A stretch of 63,099 nt of DNA from Lachnospiraceae bacterium. Its GTDB lineage: Bacteria; Bacillota; Clostridia; Lachnospirales; Lachnospiraceae. The notes below the pieces were generated by a model. The model was given only the letters and a program-made list of their open reading frames with translations. It ran no database searches and was not told the origin of the DNA. Shown piece by piece: positions 1-7,750 of the stretch (position 1 is the first letter of the stretch; each line of letters opens with the position of its first letter). The translations under genes were made by a program, and so were the position numbers. Location: contig JAFWOE010000004.1 of the NCBI GenBank assembly GCA_017509985.1, positions 1 through 63,099 on the forward strand. Reading direction: 5' to 3'.

Positions 1-63
1 TATATCCTTGATATGAATGGAGCGTCTTACCGGTTGGAACAGGCGAAAAAGCAAAAACAGTAA
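1..63 (+). pseudogene. 3' end of an IS21-family helper ATPase (IstB-like), cut by the window edge
   Basis: An open frame runs in from the window edge and stops at 61-63. The visible tail reads ILDMNGASYRLEQAKKQ, which resembles the C-terminus of IstB-type ATP-binding transposition helpers (hydrophobic, then G-x-S-x-R). It is followed at once by repeated GTGGCTCACTTTC blocks of the kind found inside IS21 ends, which supports the call. Only 20 codons are visible, so it is not known whether the full gene is intact. Confidence 0.5.
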
Positions 64-124
64 GTGGCTCACTTTCAAGCCAGCGTTAATGGCTCAAAAT
101 CAGATCAGCGGGTGGCTCACTTTC
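1..124 (+). mobile_element. Right end of an IS21-like insertion sequence
   Basis: Downstream of the istB-like stop codon the 13-mer GTGGCTCACTTTC occurs at 64-76 and again at 112-124, with a shorter TGGCTCA copy near 89-96. Multiple short repeats at the termini are a known property of IS21 ends, where they serve as transposase sites. The outer boundary is placed at the end of the last copy, near 124; the exact end and target duplication cannot be fixed because the other end lies outside the window. Confidence 0.5.
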
Positions 125-180
125 TAGTTGACGTTTATATCCAAGACGTATAAAAGATGTAAAAAGATAAATAAAAAGAA

Positions 181-212
181 TGAGAAAACCTTGATTTCTC
201 TTGGTTTTCTCA
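181..212. terminator. Perfect 10-bp stem-loop, possible transcription stop
   Basis: TGAGAAAACC (181-190) pairs perfectly with GGTTTTCTCA (203-212) around a 12-nt loop. There is no clear T-run directly after the stem, so intrinsic terminator function is uncertain. It lies between the IS21 end and the island and overlaps no convincing gene. Confidence 0.35.
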
Positions 213-411
213 CTAATCTTGAACGATTCGGTTTCGAAGCCCATATATTGCTGTCCGGGGAACAGCTGGATGATCCTTCTTATATTCGTCACTTAGGGAA
301 TCCATTATCCTTTGATTCAATCAGTTGTGTGAGATACTTGTTTCTATTGATCATATATAATCACCTTTTTTGTAGAATTCTACGATCAATGATCATCATT
401 TCTCTCATACA

Positions 412-440
412 AAAAGGACTGCTTTCGCAGTCCCTTTTTT
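412..440. terminator. Terminator, probably the original tRNA-Ser terminator
   Basis: GGACTGC and GCAGTCC pair around a TTTC loop and are flanked by an A-run and a T-run, giving a bidirectional intrinsic terminator. It directly abuts the displaced tRNA 3' end copy at 441-461. Before the island inserted, the tRNA-Ser gene (minus strand) would have run straight into this hairpin, so it is best read as the native terminator of that tRNA. Confidence 0.65.
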
Positions 441-461
441 ACGGAGAAGGAGGGATTTGAA
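441..461. repeat. Attachment site copy distal to the tRNA (21-bp direct repeat)
   Basis: The 21 bases here are identical to 9161-9181, which form the 3' end of tRNA-Ser. Identity ends exactly at both borders (t/a before, t/c after). A tRNA-end duplication with an integrase gene at the other copy is the classic outcome of tyrosine-recombinase integration, so this is the far attachment site. Confidence 0.8.
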
Positions 462-840
462 TTAGCTTCCCGCCTCAAAGTGCCTTATTTAAAGGCATTT
501 CCGCTGTGAAAACATTCAAAATGGTATCAAAAATGGTATCAGAGCACTAATTAGAGAAGGAGGGAGTCCCTGACTAACAGCTTGTGGGATAATCCTCGAA
601 GTAGTCTCTCTCCTTAGAATCCAAAAAGCCTTACAGAATCGCTTTTTCTCTCTTCGTTTTTTGTATGGTTCTCAAGATTTCTATGACACGCATTTCGCGT
701 CCGGTTATTATCATGAGGCGGCAACGTATACGTTTCCCGGATTTATTACTCTACTAAATACTCATAATGAAGAAGGAGGGGTTTTTGACATAGCATCACC
801 AATTTGACAATATGGTAATAGATCCCCTACTGGTAATTCT
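462..840. other. Non-coding or decayed stretch inside the island
   Basis: No gene with a start codon and ribosome site is visible over these 379 bases. A frame without stops runs on the plus strand from about 574 to 812 but lacks an ATG and is not recognised. A 12-base partial match to the attachment core (AGAGAAGGAGGG, 553-564) and a tandem pair of AATGGTATCA (520-541) are present. It is best read as island end sequence with decayed remnants. Confidence 0.4.
520..541. repeat. Paired 10-bp direct repeats near the far att site
   Basis: AATGGTATCA occurs at 520-529 and again at 532-541, about 60 bp inside the island from the 21-bp attachment core. Paired short direct repeats next to a core site are what tyrosine integrases use as arm-type binding sites. 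The other end has its own pair of a different sequence (9066-9085). Function is inferred from position only. Confidence 0.4.
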
Positions 841-1175
841 TTAGGGGGAAACCTCTCTCTCTTTTGCGGCTTTCATTATAGAAAGCATTGAAGAAACACT
901 TCCCCACCGATTATTTATTTTTCTCTTTATCGCATTGGACTCTGTAAAGCCCAATTCTTGTAATAAATAATATTCCAATATAATAAGAAGCGTATTGTTG
1001 TATATGTTTAACTCGTCATCAGTTAATACTCTCTTATTTTGTTTTATTTTTTCATCATAGTGTATTAAGTAGTTTCTTGTATTGGCGATAACTTCTGGAA
1101 AATCATTTCTTTGTATGTCTCCAGTATCAAATAATATTTCGAAGTTAGCTATTAATAAATCAGCTAACCTCTCCG
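841..1175 (-). pseudogene. C-terminal remnant of a HEPN (ApeA-like) protein
   Basis: About 110 codons end in a stop at 841-843 and contain the motif RNYLIH (R-x4-H), the signature of HEPN nucleases, followed by a conserved-looking tail with LLQELGF. The pattern DTGDI...TRNYLIHYDEK resembles the C-terminal HEPN domain of ApeA-type anti-phage proteins. The N-terminal part is missing: reading upstream, the frame enters the end of the surface-protein gene in another frame near 1160-1180. The nearest ATG (1260) lies inside that other gene, so it is a 5'-truncated pseudogene, not a small protein. HEPN assignment is fairly secure from the motif; the ApeA family call is an inference. Confidence 0.55.
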
Positions 1176-4100
1176 ATATGCGTCTTCGTGCTGCCATCCA
1201 CAGCATTTGTATGGATTTCCGGGATATGGACCGTCTGGTCTTTGTCTGTGATGTCCGCATGCACAGTCACCTTAACATCGCTGTGATAAAGCTCCTCGAA
1301 TACGACTGTGGTCTTTCCATTGACAGCTTCGGAGTTCAGTGTGAATTCCAGAACGATAGTGCCATCCGTTTTCTCTGCAGTGAAGGTTTTCTCAGCTGTA
1401 ACTGCTTTGCCGTTTACCAGAAGCGCCTTACCGGTCTCCTGATTCATCAGCTTACCCTTCACTGTGTATTCTTTTCCAACGATCAGGTTAGTGTAGGACA
1501 CGGTATCGACGATCGTTACCTTTTTGGCTGCAATACCCTGGTTATCTTTCGTATGGCTGTCGGCCGCAGATGTTTTTATTTCCGGATAATGGATCGTCTG
1601 ACCCTCATCCTTAATATCTGCATGTGCAGTTACCTTGACATCGTTATGATACAGATCCTCAAATACCACTACCGATGTCCCCTGAAGTGCCGAAGCGTCC
1701 AGCGAAAACTCTATTTCTACGGTTCCTTCGGCTTTTTCCGGTTTAAAGGTTTTCTCGGCCGTGACTGCCTTGCCGTTTATCAGTAGCGCCTTGCCGGTTT
1801 TCTGATCCATCAGCGTACCTTTCACCGTATATTCCTTGCCGGTGATCAGATTGCTGTAGGATACTGTATCAATGATCACTGCCTTTTCCGAGACGGTACC
1901 GACATTGTCTTTTGTGTCTTTGTCAACAGCACTCGTATGGATCTCGGGATAATGAACCGTCTGGTCTTCATCGGTTATATCTGTATGCATGGCAACATTG
2001 CGTCCCTTGTAAGTAACCGTTTCAAATATAACAACTGTTTTTCCTGCCAGAAGGCTTGCATCAAAGCTCACCTTAAGCTCGACGGTTCCGTTCGATTTTC
2101 CGGGAGCGAAATCCATTTCTGCCGCTATTTCTTTTCCGTTCTGAACCAGCGGCTCTCCGGTTTCTTTATCCATTACAACACCCTTTAAATGATATGTCTT
2201 TCCGGGGGTAAGTCCTGTATATACCACTTTATCAATAATCGTTGTTTTTCCTTCTGCAGCGCCTGTGTGATCCTTGGTTTCGGAATCCGTGGCTGTCGTT
2301 TTCACCGAAGGAACGAACACTGCCTGGTCATCATCTTCAATATCTTCATGGTCCGCGATCTTAGTACCGTTCCAGTAAAGTTCTTCAAATACAACCAGCG
2401 TCTTGCCTTCCAGTCCGGAGGCATCCAGTGTAAAAGTCATCTTTACCGTTCCCTTGGCGCTCTTCGGCGTAAACGATTCTTCCGCGGTGATTGACTTCCC
2501 GCCAACCTTCAGTTCCTTGCCGGTAGACTGGTCCATGAGCCTTCCTTTCAGCACATAGGTCCTTCCGACAGTCAGGTTTTCATATGCAACCGTATCGATG
2601 ATCGCAGCATTCTTCTCGGCTGCAACGGTTTTTGTGCCGGTTGCTCCGTCCCTGGCTGTCGTATGGATCAGGATGTTCAGGTTGTTGACTGAGCCATATT
2701 CCACAGTCTGATTATTCTTCTCAATCGTCACTTCGAAAGAAACCAGGTCTTTTCCATAGTTGGCTGCACATGGCTGCTCCTCCACCGTATAGGTGTCATA
2801 GTAGAGCGCTCCCTTCGAATTGTCCGGATCTCCGCTTCCAAACCAGATTCCATCTTCACTGCTTCTTCCTTTGTTGGTATTCTGCGTGTGCGGAACATCT
2901 GAAGCGGCTGTAGATACCAGTCCGTTTTTGTCACTGACTATCACATGGCTTTCCCCGGTCGACTGTGCCGTGATCTTAAACGGAATCCCGCTCATGCTCT
3001 TTCTCGTTGCGGCATCTATCTTATAAAATTTAAGGTCACCCCTGATGATATCTTCCTTGCTGTTTTTGGTTTCGCTGTTCGGAAGATTGCTGGTAACCAC
3101 AGAAGTGTTCGTCTTTCTGACGGTATTGGCAACATATACCTTTGAATCTTTAACGTATCCTTTCGGAGCCTTCGTTTCCTTGATTGTGATCGTTCCAAGT
3201 GGGAATACCGGCTTATCATCAGAGTAATAAAATGCATCGCCACTCACCAGGTGGGCATCGTCCAGAAGCACCCGGCCTTTTTCATCCGTCTTAAATACCC
3301 AGGTTTTGACAGGCTTTTTACCATCTGCGGCCGGATCTGTATCGGAATTTACGTCATAGTATTTCACCGTATATTCCGCACCTGAAAGCTTTAACCCTCT
3401 CTGCGCAGTCCCGGTCTCGGAATCCCTTTTCAAAAGGATCAGGGTAACAGGGTCGTTTCCCGGGACCTCAGTCACTTTCGCTTCTGCCGTAGTATCTGAC
3501 GTAACCTTGCAGGTATATACTGTCGAATCCAGAAAATACCCTTTTGACGGCGTAATCTCCTTCACATAGTATGAGCCTTCTTTCAGTTCAAGCGCTGCAG
3601 TCGCTTTACCGTTTGCATTTGTCGTCAACTGACCCACTTTCGATGTGCATCCGGAATCAGAATAAACGCCATAGACCGCTCCTTCCAGCGAATAGCAGGC
3701 ATTGTCGTTAGTGATCTTCGGGATGGCACTGGTCTTGGAAAGGGTAAGCTTTCCGTTCCGGACTTCCGGTGTGAAATTACCGTATGCAAGGTCCTGGTAG
3801 ACCTCCCCGGAAGCTTCATAAAGCCCTGCGACATGCAATGTTCCGGTAACCGCCGGCATTCCCTGTACCTGGCTTAAAAAGTTCAGGACGATAGCCTGGC
3901 CGGTCCCATCCAGGTTGCTCCCGCCGCTGCTTGTCCAGTCACCGTATCCATGAGTATTGCCCATGTAGATCATCCAGACATAGGAAAGTGCAAAATGAGT
4001 GATTGCTTCCTGATCCGCTGCAGAATACCCGCCAAGGATATTTCCGCCTCCACCATAGCCGTAATACATCAGCTTTGCCATAAGCTGCTGGTTCCCGTCG

Positions 4101-5095
4101 CTTGCGGATGTAATGTTGTAATCATTGAAACTGACATTTACTCCATTGGGTGATGCCGACCAGGGAAGGATGCAGTAAACAAGATTCCCGTTAGAGTCAT
4201 ACAAATGCGGGGTTGCCGCACCGTAAAAACGGTTCATGGCACCTTCGTAAATGGTTGTTGCGCTTGCCCGGAGCAGCATCCTTTTCCTTGCGGATGTCAT
4301 GCCGACCATCGCATCTACCTCGTCTGAAGAAAGCGAACTCCACTGCATTTCAGCCGGTTTGTCTTCTTTCTCTTCTTTGACTTCCGCGTTCTCATCTTCG
4401 GCAACTTCTTTGTCTCCCACTTCTGTTTTATCGTCTTTTTCCGGATCTTTTGATTCATTCCGGACGGCTGTTTCTTCAGCTTCAGGCATTTCTGCTTTTT
4501 CATCAGACTCTTTCACTGTTTCTGGTTCACTTCCTTCAGGCTGAGTCACGGTTTCAGCATCCTGAACTGTGTTTTCAGCTTCCCGGGAAGGTTCATCACC
4601 GGCTCCTGTTTCCACCGCATCTACATTCCCTTCGCCAGCCCCTTCTGCCAGTCCTTCGTTCTCATCTTCCGCTTCGGTTTCCATCAGAACCGGTTCTGTT
4701 TCCGTCTTCACATCCGGTATGGTCTCCATAACCTGGCTGAACACTGGTGTAACCCTTACGTCGCTTTCCGGCATGACCAGATGATATCCGGCCTCATCTG
4801 CCGTTAAAATAAGCTCCCGACCATCGTTATCGGAAGCTTTTACATTCTCTGTATTAAAACCTTCATCAGGTAATGCCAGAATCGTTATCTCTTCTCCGGC
4901 AGCAATAGCAAGTTCGGTTTCTTCCAAATCTTTAAATTTCAGGCTGCCGCCACTTGTCTGCTCAAGGCTTATGGTGTATTTCTCCGGTTCCTCTTCTGAA
5001 GCAGCCGACGCAATCTGTGTAAATCCGCAGCTCGTCACTGCAATAAGTCCTGCCATCAAGGCAGCCGCTAATCTTCCGACAATCTTTTTTGTCAT
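1160..5095 (-). CDS. Thioester/VaFE-repeat surface-anchored protein, 3' truncated
   Basis: A secreted adhesin-like protein of about 1311 residues. The start at 5095 follows GGAGG by 11 bases. A signal peptide (residues 1-32) is followed by an InlB-B-like repeat, an acidic linker (about 120-250), a thioester-type domain with Cys308 in VYCILP, and three SpaA/CnaB-type modules with isopeptide-type lysines. Four VaFE repeats of about 120 residues follow, each ending near DxTDxDQTVHxPEI. A fifth repeat breaks off after THIGEVS at a stop at 1160. No LPXTG motif or membrane tail is present, so the product as encoded would be secreted and not wall-anchored. The gene starts one base after the helicase-loader stop, so it is in the replication operon. 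Full-length relatives are sortase substrates of Gram-positive bacteria. Confidence 0.85.
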   Translation of the reverse strand: MTKKIVGRLAAALMAGLIAVTSCGFTQIASAASEEEPEKYTISLEQTSGGSLKFKDLEETELAIAAGEEITILALPDEGFNTENVKASDNDGRELILTADEAGYHLVMPESDVRVTPVFSQVMETIPDVKTETEPVLMETEAEDENEGLAEGAGEGNVDAVETGAGDEPSREAENTVQDAETVTQPEGSEPETVKESDEKAEMPEAEETAVRNESKDPEKDDKTEVGDKEVAEDENAEVKEEKEDKPAEMQWSSLSSDEVDAMVGMTSARKRMLLRASATTIYEGAMNRFYGAATPHLYDSNGNLVYCILPWSASPNGVNVSFNDYNITSASDGNQQLMAKLMYYGYGGGGNILGGYSAADQEAITHFALSYVWMIYMGNTHGYGDWTSSGGSNLDGTGQAIVLNFLSQVQGMPAVTGTLHVAGLYEASGEVYQDLAYGNFTPEVRNGKLTLSKTSAIPKITNDNACYSLEGAVYGVYSDSGCTSKVGQLTTNANGKATAALELKEGSYYVKEITPSKGYFLDSTVYTCKVTSDTTAEAKVTEVPGNDPVTLILLKRDSETGTAQRGLKLSGAEYTVKYYDVNSDTDPAADGKKPVKTWVFKTDEKGRVLLDDAHLVSGDAFYYSDDKPVFPLGTITIKETKAPKGYVKDSKVYVANTVRKTNTSVVTSNLPNSETKNSKEDIIRGDLKFYKIDAATRKSMSGIPFKITAQSTGESHVIVSDKNGLVSTAASDVPHTQNTNKGRSSEDGIWFGSGDPDNSKGALYYDTYTVEEQPCAANYGKDLVSFEVTIEKNNQTVEYGSVNNLNILIHTTARDGATGTKTVAAEKNAAIIDTVAYENLTVGRTYVLKGRLMDQSTGKELKVGGKSITAEESFTPKSAKGTVKMTFTLDASGLEGKTLVVFEELYWNGTKIADHEDIEDDDQAVFVPSVKTTATDSETKDHTGAAEGKTTIIDKVVYTGLTPGKTYHLKGVVMDKETGEPLVQNGKEIAAEMDFAPGKSNGTVELKVSFDASLLAGKTVVIFETVTYKGRNVAMHTDITDEDQTVHYPEIHTSAVDKDTKDNVGTVSEKAVIIDTVSYSNLITGKEYTVKGTLMDQKTGKALLINGKAVTAEKTFKPEKAEGTVEIEFSLDASALQGTSVVVFEDLYHNDVKVTAHADIKDEGQTIHYPEIKTSAADSHTKDNQGIAAKKVTIVDTVSYTNLIVGKEYTVKGKLMNQETGKALLVNGKAVTAEKTFTAEKTDGTIVLEFTLNSEAVNGKTTVVFEELYHSDVKVTVHADITDKDQTVHIPEIHTNAVDGSTKTHIGEVS

Positions 5096-5096
5096 C

Positions 5097-5948
5097 TTAT
5101 TCTTTTCCTCCTTCAAATATTTCACTGCATTCCCTGTACTTCCGGTCTTTGTCCTTTATCCTGTGGCTTTTGCCCTGGAAATAAACCGGCGTGCACATGG
5201 CCAGCAGTCTGTCATAAACCCTCTGATGGGCCAGATCCTTCGGTTCTTCCAGATCGTCCAGGCTTATATTCGTTGTCACGATAAGTGGGAGGTTTGTTTT
5301 ATACCTCTCATCGATGACATTGAAAACCTGTTCCATAGCATAATCGGTGTTCCGTTCCGCGCCGAAATCATCCAGGATCAGCAGTGAATATCTCATCAGA
5401 TCCGCAATAAATTCATTCTTATCTTCCGAGTACAGCCCGGACAGCCGGTTCAGGATCTTAGCGAAATTCGTCATCATAACAGAAACGCCTTCCTCAATCA
5501 GGGCGTTTGCGATGCAGGCAGCATAAAAAGATTTGCCGGTCCCTACGTCTCCCCAAAGAAGAAGGCCGTTATTGTTCTCTTTCCGCTTCGGCCAGGTCTC
5601 AACATATTTCCTGGCTGACTCAAGGAGCGGAAGAGATCCGTCATCGTTTTCAAAAGTACAGTTGATCAGCGCCTTATCATGGATACACGCGTTCTTTGCC
5701 TTTTTGATTGCGTCGATCTTCTCCCTTCGTTCAATTTCCTCAAGCTCTTTTTCTCTTTCTTCCGCCCGGCAGGCACACAGAACCGGTACGATGTGTTCTT
5801 TTCCGAAAATCGTGACCTTGTGCTGCTTCTTTGTCCGGCACTTTCCGCAGTACAGCAGACCGTCAGCCCCGATGTAATCATCAGGGCTTCGGTCTTCTTC
5901 CTGTGCACTGGTAATCAGTTCTTCCAGGTACTCCTTAAATTCATTCAA
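5097..5948 (-). CDS. DnaC-like replicative helicase loader (AAA+ ATPase)
   Basis: A 283-residue ATPase expected to load the replicative helicase at the element's origin. The N-terminal third has a four-cysteine cluster (YCGKC...CACR), a zinc-finger-like feature of phage DnaC/DnaI proteins. Walker A is GDVGTGKS (about residue 135) and Walker B is LLILDDFG (about 190). The start is a TTG at 5948-5946 that overlaps the stop of the upstream replisome-organiser gene (TTGA), so the two are translationally coupled. Length is normal for phage and ICE-type loaders. The island surface-protein gene begins one base after its stop. Confidence 0.9.
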   Translation of the reverse strand: MNEFKEYLEELITSAQEEDRSPDDYIGADGLLYCGKCRTKKQHKVTIFGKEHIVPVLCACRAEEREKELEEIERREKIDAIKKAKNACIHDKALINCTFENDDGSLPLLESARKYVETWPKRKENNNGLLLWGDVGTGKSFYAACIANALIEEGVSVMMTNFAKILNRLSGLYSEDKNEFIADLMRYSLLILDDFGAERNTDYAMEQVFNVIDERYKTNLPLIVTTNISLDDLEEPKDLAHQRVYDRLLAMCTPVYFQGKSHRIKDKDRKYRECSEIFEGGKE

Positions 5949-6715
5949 TAGCTTCTGCCCTCCTTTTTAACCTTCGAATAATCCGGGAAAACACTCCCTT
6001 TATCCTTGTCTGCTTCCTTTCTGTTCCGTTCGTCCCAGCGGCAGATGGTCAGGTAATGATTCTTGTATCGCTTACCTGTAGATTTCAGATAAGCCGACAG
6101 ATTATCGATCTTTCCCTTGAACGAATCCGGAAACCTTTCCTTCAGACTTTGCAGTTCAGGATCGGTAAGGAAAACGTTCTGATACATTCCACACGCTTGG
6201 GGGGAGGCTGTATCCTCTGACTCTTTATCTGACTCTTTATCTTTATCTTTCTCTATCTCTTTCTCTGTGTTACACGTCGTTTCAATCGCGTTACCTTCCG
6301 TTACAACATCGTTACAGGAGCGTTTCATTGTAACGCTTTCGTTCTTTTTTCTGGCTCTCAAAGCCCTTACCCTTCTGGCTGAATCCACTTCGGAACCAAC
6401 CATCTCCGGATATTCCTGCATGAAATAATCAGCTTCATCGCTGCCCCTGCTGATCAGTTTTGCGGCCTCCAACGCGGATAAGGCAAGCTTTACAGTCATC
6501 AGTTCTTCACCAAGCATCAATGCGATATCTTCCTCGATGCTCTGATACAGTCCATCTGTGTAAACAAAGCCCTCAGAGCTGAGGCTGATGCACAGAAGCT
6601 CCAGATAAATCAGGACGATCGTGTCTCCGTCCGGAAGCTTTCGAAGATATTTAATAACTGCCCGGTCAAAAAAATGCTCATGCAGCTTCAACCAGTAATA
6701 ACGCTTATTCTGCAT
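5945..6715 (-). CDS. Phage replisome organiser (DnaD-like initiator)
   Basis: The N-terminal 110 residues (RYYWLKLHEHFFDRAVIKYL...GDTIVLIYLELL) match the phage replisome-organiser N-terminal family, a winged-helix domain that binds the origin. A charged linker rich in K, D, E and S follows (residues about 145-170), then a short C-terminal region. At 256 residues it has the usual length. It starts 11 bases inside the upstream Cys-rich gene and ends overlapping the helicase loader, so initiator and loader are made from one message. This pair is a common phage or element replication module, which suggests the island can replicate after excision. The origin is not identified; the inverted repeat upstream of the integrase is one candidate. 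Confidence 0.85.
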   Translation of the reverse strand: MQNKRYYWLKLHEHFFDRAVIKYLRKLPDGDTIVLIYLELLCISLSSEGFVYTDGLYQSIEEDIALMLGEELMTVKLALSALEAAKLISRGSDEADYFMQEYPEMVGSEVDSARRVRALRARKKNESVTMKRSCNDVVTEGNAIETTCNTEKEIEKDKDKESDKESEDTASPQACGMYQNVFLTDPELQSLKERFPDSFKGKIDNLSAYLKSTGKRYKNHYLTICRWDERNRKEADKDKGSVFPDYSKVKKEGRSY

Positions 6716-6920
6716 CCTCCTTTCCCTCCCTTCGGAATGTAGTTAACCCGCAGACATACGGACATTCGACAAACCTGCAGTATCGGTATTCCCAGTCCGG
6801 CCTGAAATGTCTGCAGGATCTGCAGAACATATCTTCGTCTTTGTGAGGTCTGTCGCGTTGATGTCCTGTCCGCATCATCGCCTCGAAATGCCTTAAATAT
6901 CCGTTCAGCATGCTGTTCAT
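6705..6920 (-). CDS. Small Cys-rich protein (71 aa), unknown
   Basis: Starts at the ATG at 6920-6918, which overlaps the stop of the preceding gene as ATGA and is preceded by a G-rich site. The C-terminal half holds CRSCRHF...YCRFVECPYVCG, seven cysteines arranged like a small zinc-binding knuckle. No family is recognised. It is translationally coupled on both sides (4-nt overlap upstream, 11-nt downstream), so it is probably a real part of the replication operon. A regulatory or DNA-binding role is possible but not shown. Confidence 0.6.
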   Translation of the reverse strand: MNSMLNGYLRHFEAMMRTGHQRDRPHKDEDMFCRSCRHFRPDWEYRYCRFVECPYVCGLTTFRREGKEDAE

Positions 6921-7156
6921 CTGCTTCCCACCCCTCTTCGTAGCTCCTTGATGCAATATCCGATACAGGGAAGCGGTATTGCAAAGGGACAGCCCTCGCA
7001 GGGATGGGCCGGCTTGGGCGGCTTCTCGGGCAACAGGTAATAACAGTTCCCGGGTCCCAGATCACAGCTTTTTGCTTTAGGATTCCAAAAGAAACATTCT
7101 TCTTCCCTGACCGGTTTCTCCGGTGCATATCTTCTCAATTTCATTTCTTTATCCAT
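6917..7156 (-). CDS. Small Cys-rich protein (79 aa), unknown
   Basis: The start at 7156 is chosen because AAAGGAG lies 8-9 bases upstream; the longer open frame has no such site. The product has a basic N-terminus and then a cluster of seven cysteines (CFFWNP, SCDLGPGNCYY, PCEGCPF, PCIGYC). No family is recognised. It is the first gene of the leftward island operon and its stop overlaps the next start (ATGA). Two successive Cys-rich microproteins before a replication initiator is a recurrent but unexplained arrangement to the extent it can be judged here. Confidence 0.55.
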   Translation of the reverse strand: MDKEMKLRRYAPEKPVREEECFFWNPKAKSCDLGPGNCYYLLPEKPPKPAHPCEGCPFAIPLPCIGYCIKELRRGVGSR

Positions 7157-7750
7157 TGGTTTTCTCCTTTTCTTTTTATTCTTTTGCTTAACCACAAAAG
7201 GATAAAGCGGAGCCCTGTAAGCAGACTCCGCCTCATAGTTTTTGCTGTTAAGCTTTTCGGAATGATTTGTCCCCGACACCCTGTCCGAACACAGGAACCC
7301 TCCGGCCGCATCCCGGTTGGATGCTCATAGGCCGTTTTACCTCCCCGCGGGTCTCGCCGGGCCGTCCCCATTGCGTGATCCCTTTTTAAGGGGCTGTGGC
7401 TGGACGGAAGTATCATTATCCCGCATGTGCTTCCTGGCAAGCAGGCCATACCACCAGGCCTGTTCGGATCCTGCCGTAAAATCGCTCGTTCTTAAGAAGT
7501 CTTCGCGCCGGGGATCCATTCGCTCCACACATACGGATATGAACCGGAGGGCTGCATATCCACTTTTCAAAGATCGTCCGGGATTTCTCCCTTCATATCT
7601 CTGGTGTGGACGCTTTTTTTAATTTGGTTACCCTTTTTTCAAAAAAAATTTCAAAATATTTTTTTAGTTTTTTGGGTAACCAATTCGGATAATCCGTCCA
7701 CACCAGAGATGTGAAGAGGTTTTTTTTCACATTTTTGGAGTTGAACGGAT
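7157..7750. promoter_or_regulatory. Divergent control region between island operon and integrase
   Basis: Nearly 600 bases without a supported gene separate the leftward replication operon from the rightward integrase. The part next to the integrase contains a long inverted repeat around an AT-rich core (7597-7710). Open frames across 7300-7620 on both strands lack ribosome sites and family likeness. The region is expected to hold the promoters of both operons and may hold a replication origin; no promoter with good -35 and -10 boxes was identified by eye. Confidence 0.45.
7597..7710. repeat. Long inverted repeat with AT-rich centre
   Basis: Arms of 37 bases (7597-7633 and 7674-7710) face each other. 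The outer 16 bases (ATCTCTGGTGTGGACG) and the inner 10 (TTGGTTACCC) are perfect inverted copies; the 11 bases between them differ. The 40-base centre is almost all A/T with A- and T-tracts. It ends 40 bases before the integrase ATG. Possible roles are an operator pair, a replication origin for the DnaD/DnaC module, or an integrase/excisionase site. Confidence 0.7.

Noticed and set aside
128-460. Plus-strand 110-codon frame between the IS end and the island
   Set aside because: It lacks a ribosome site, contains two hairpins and the attachment core, and has no family likeness.
1082-4784. Plus-strand frames opposite the VaFE gene
   Set aside because: They are antisense shadows of the repeats and follow its codon pattern.
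5679-5951. Plus-strand frame opposite the helicase loader
   Set aside because: Antisense shadow, no start signal.
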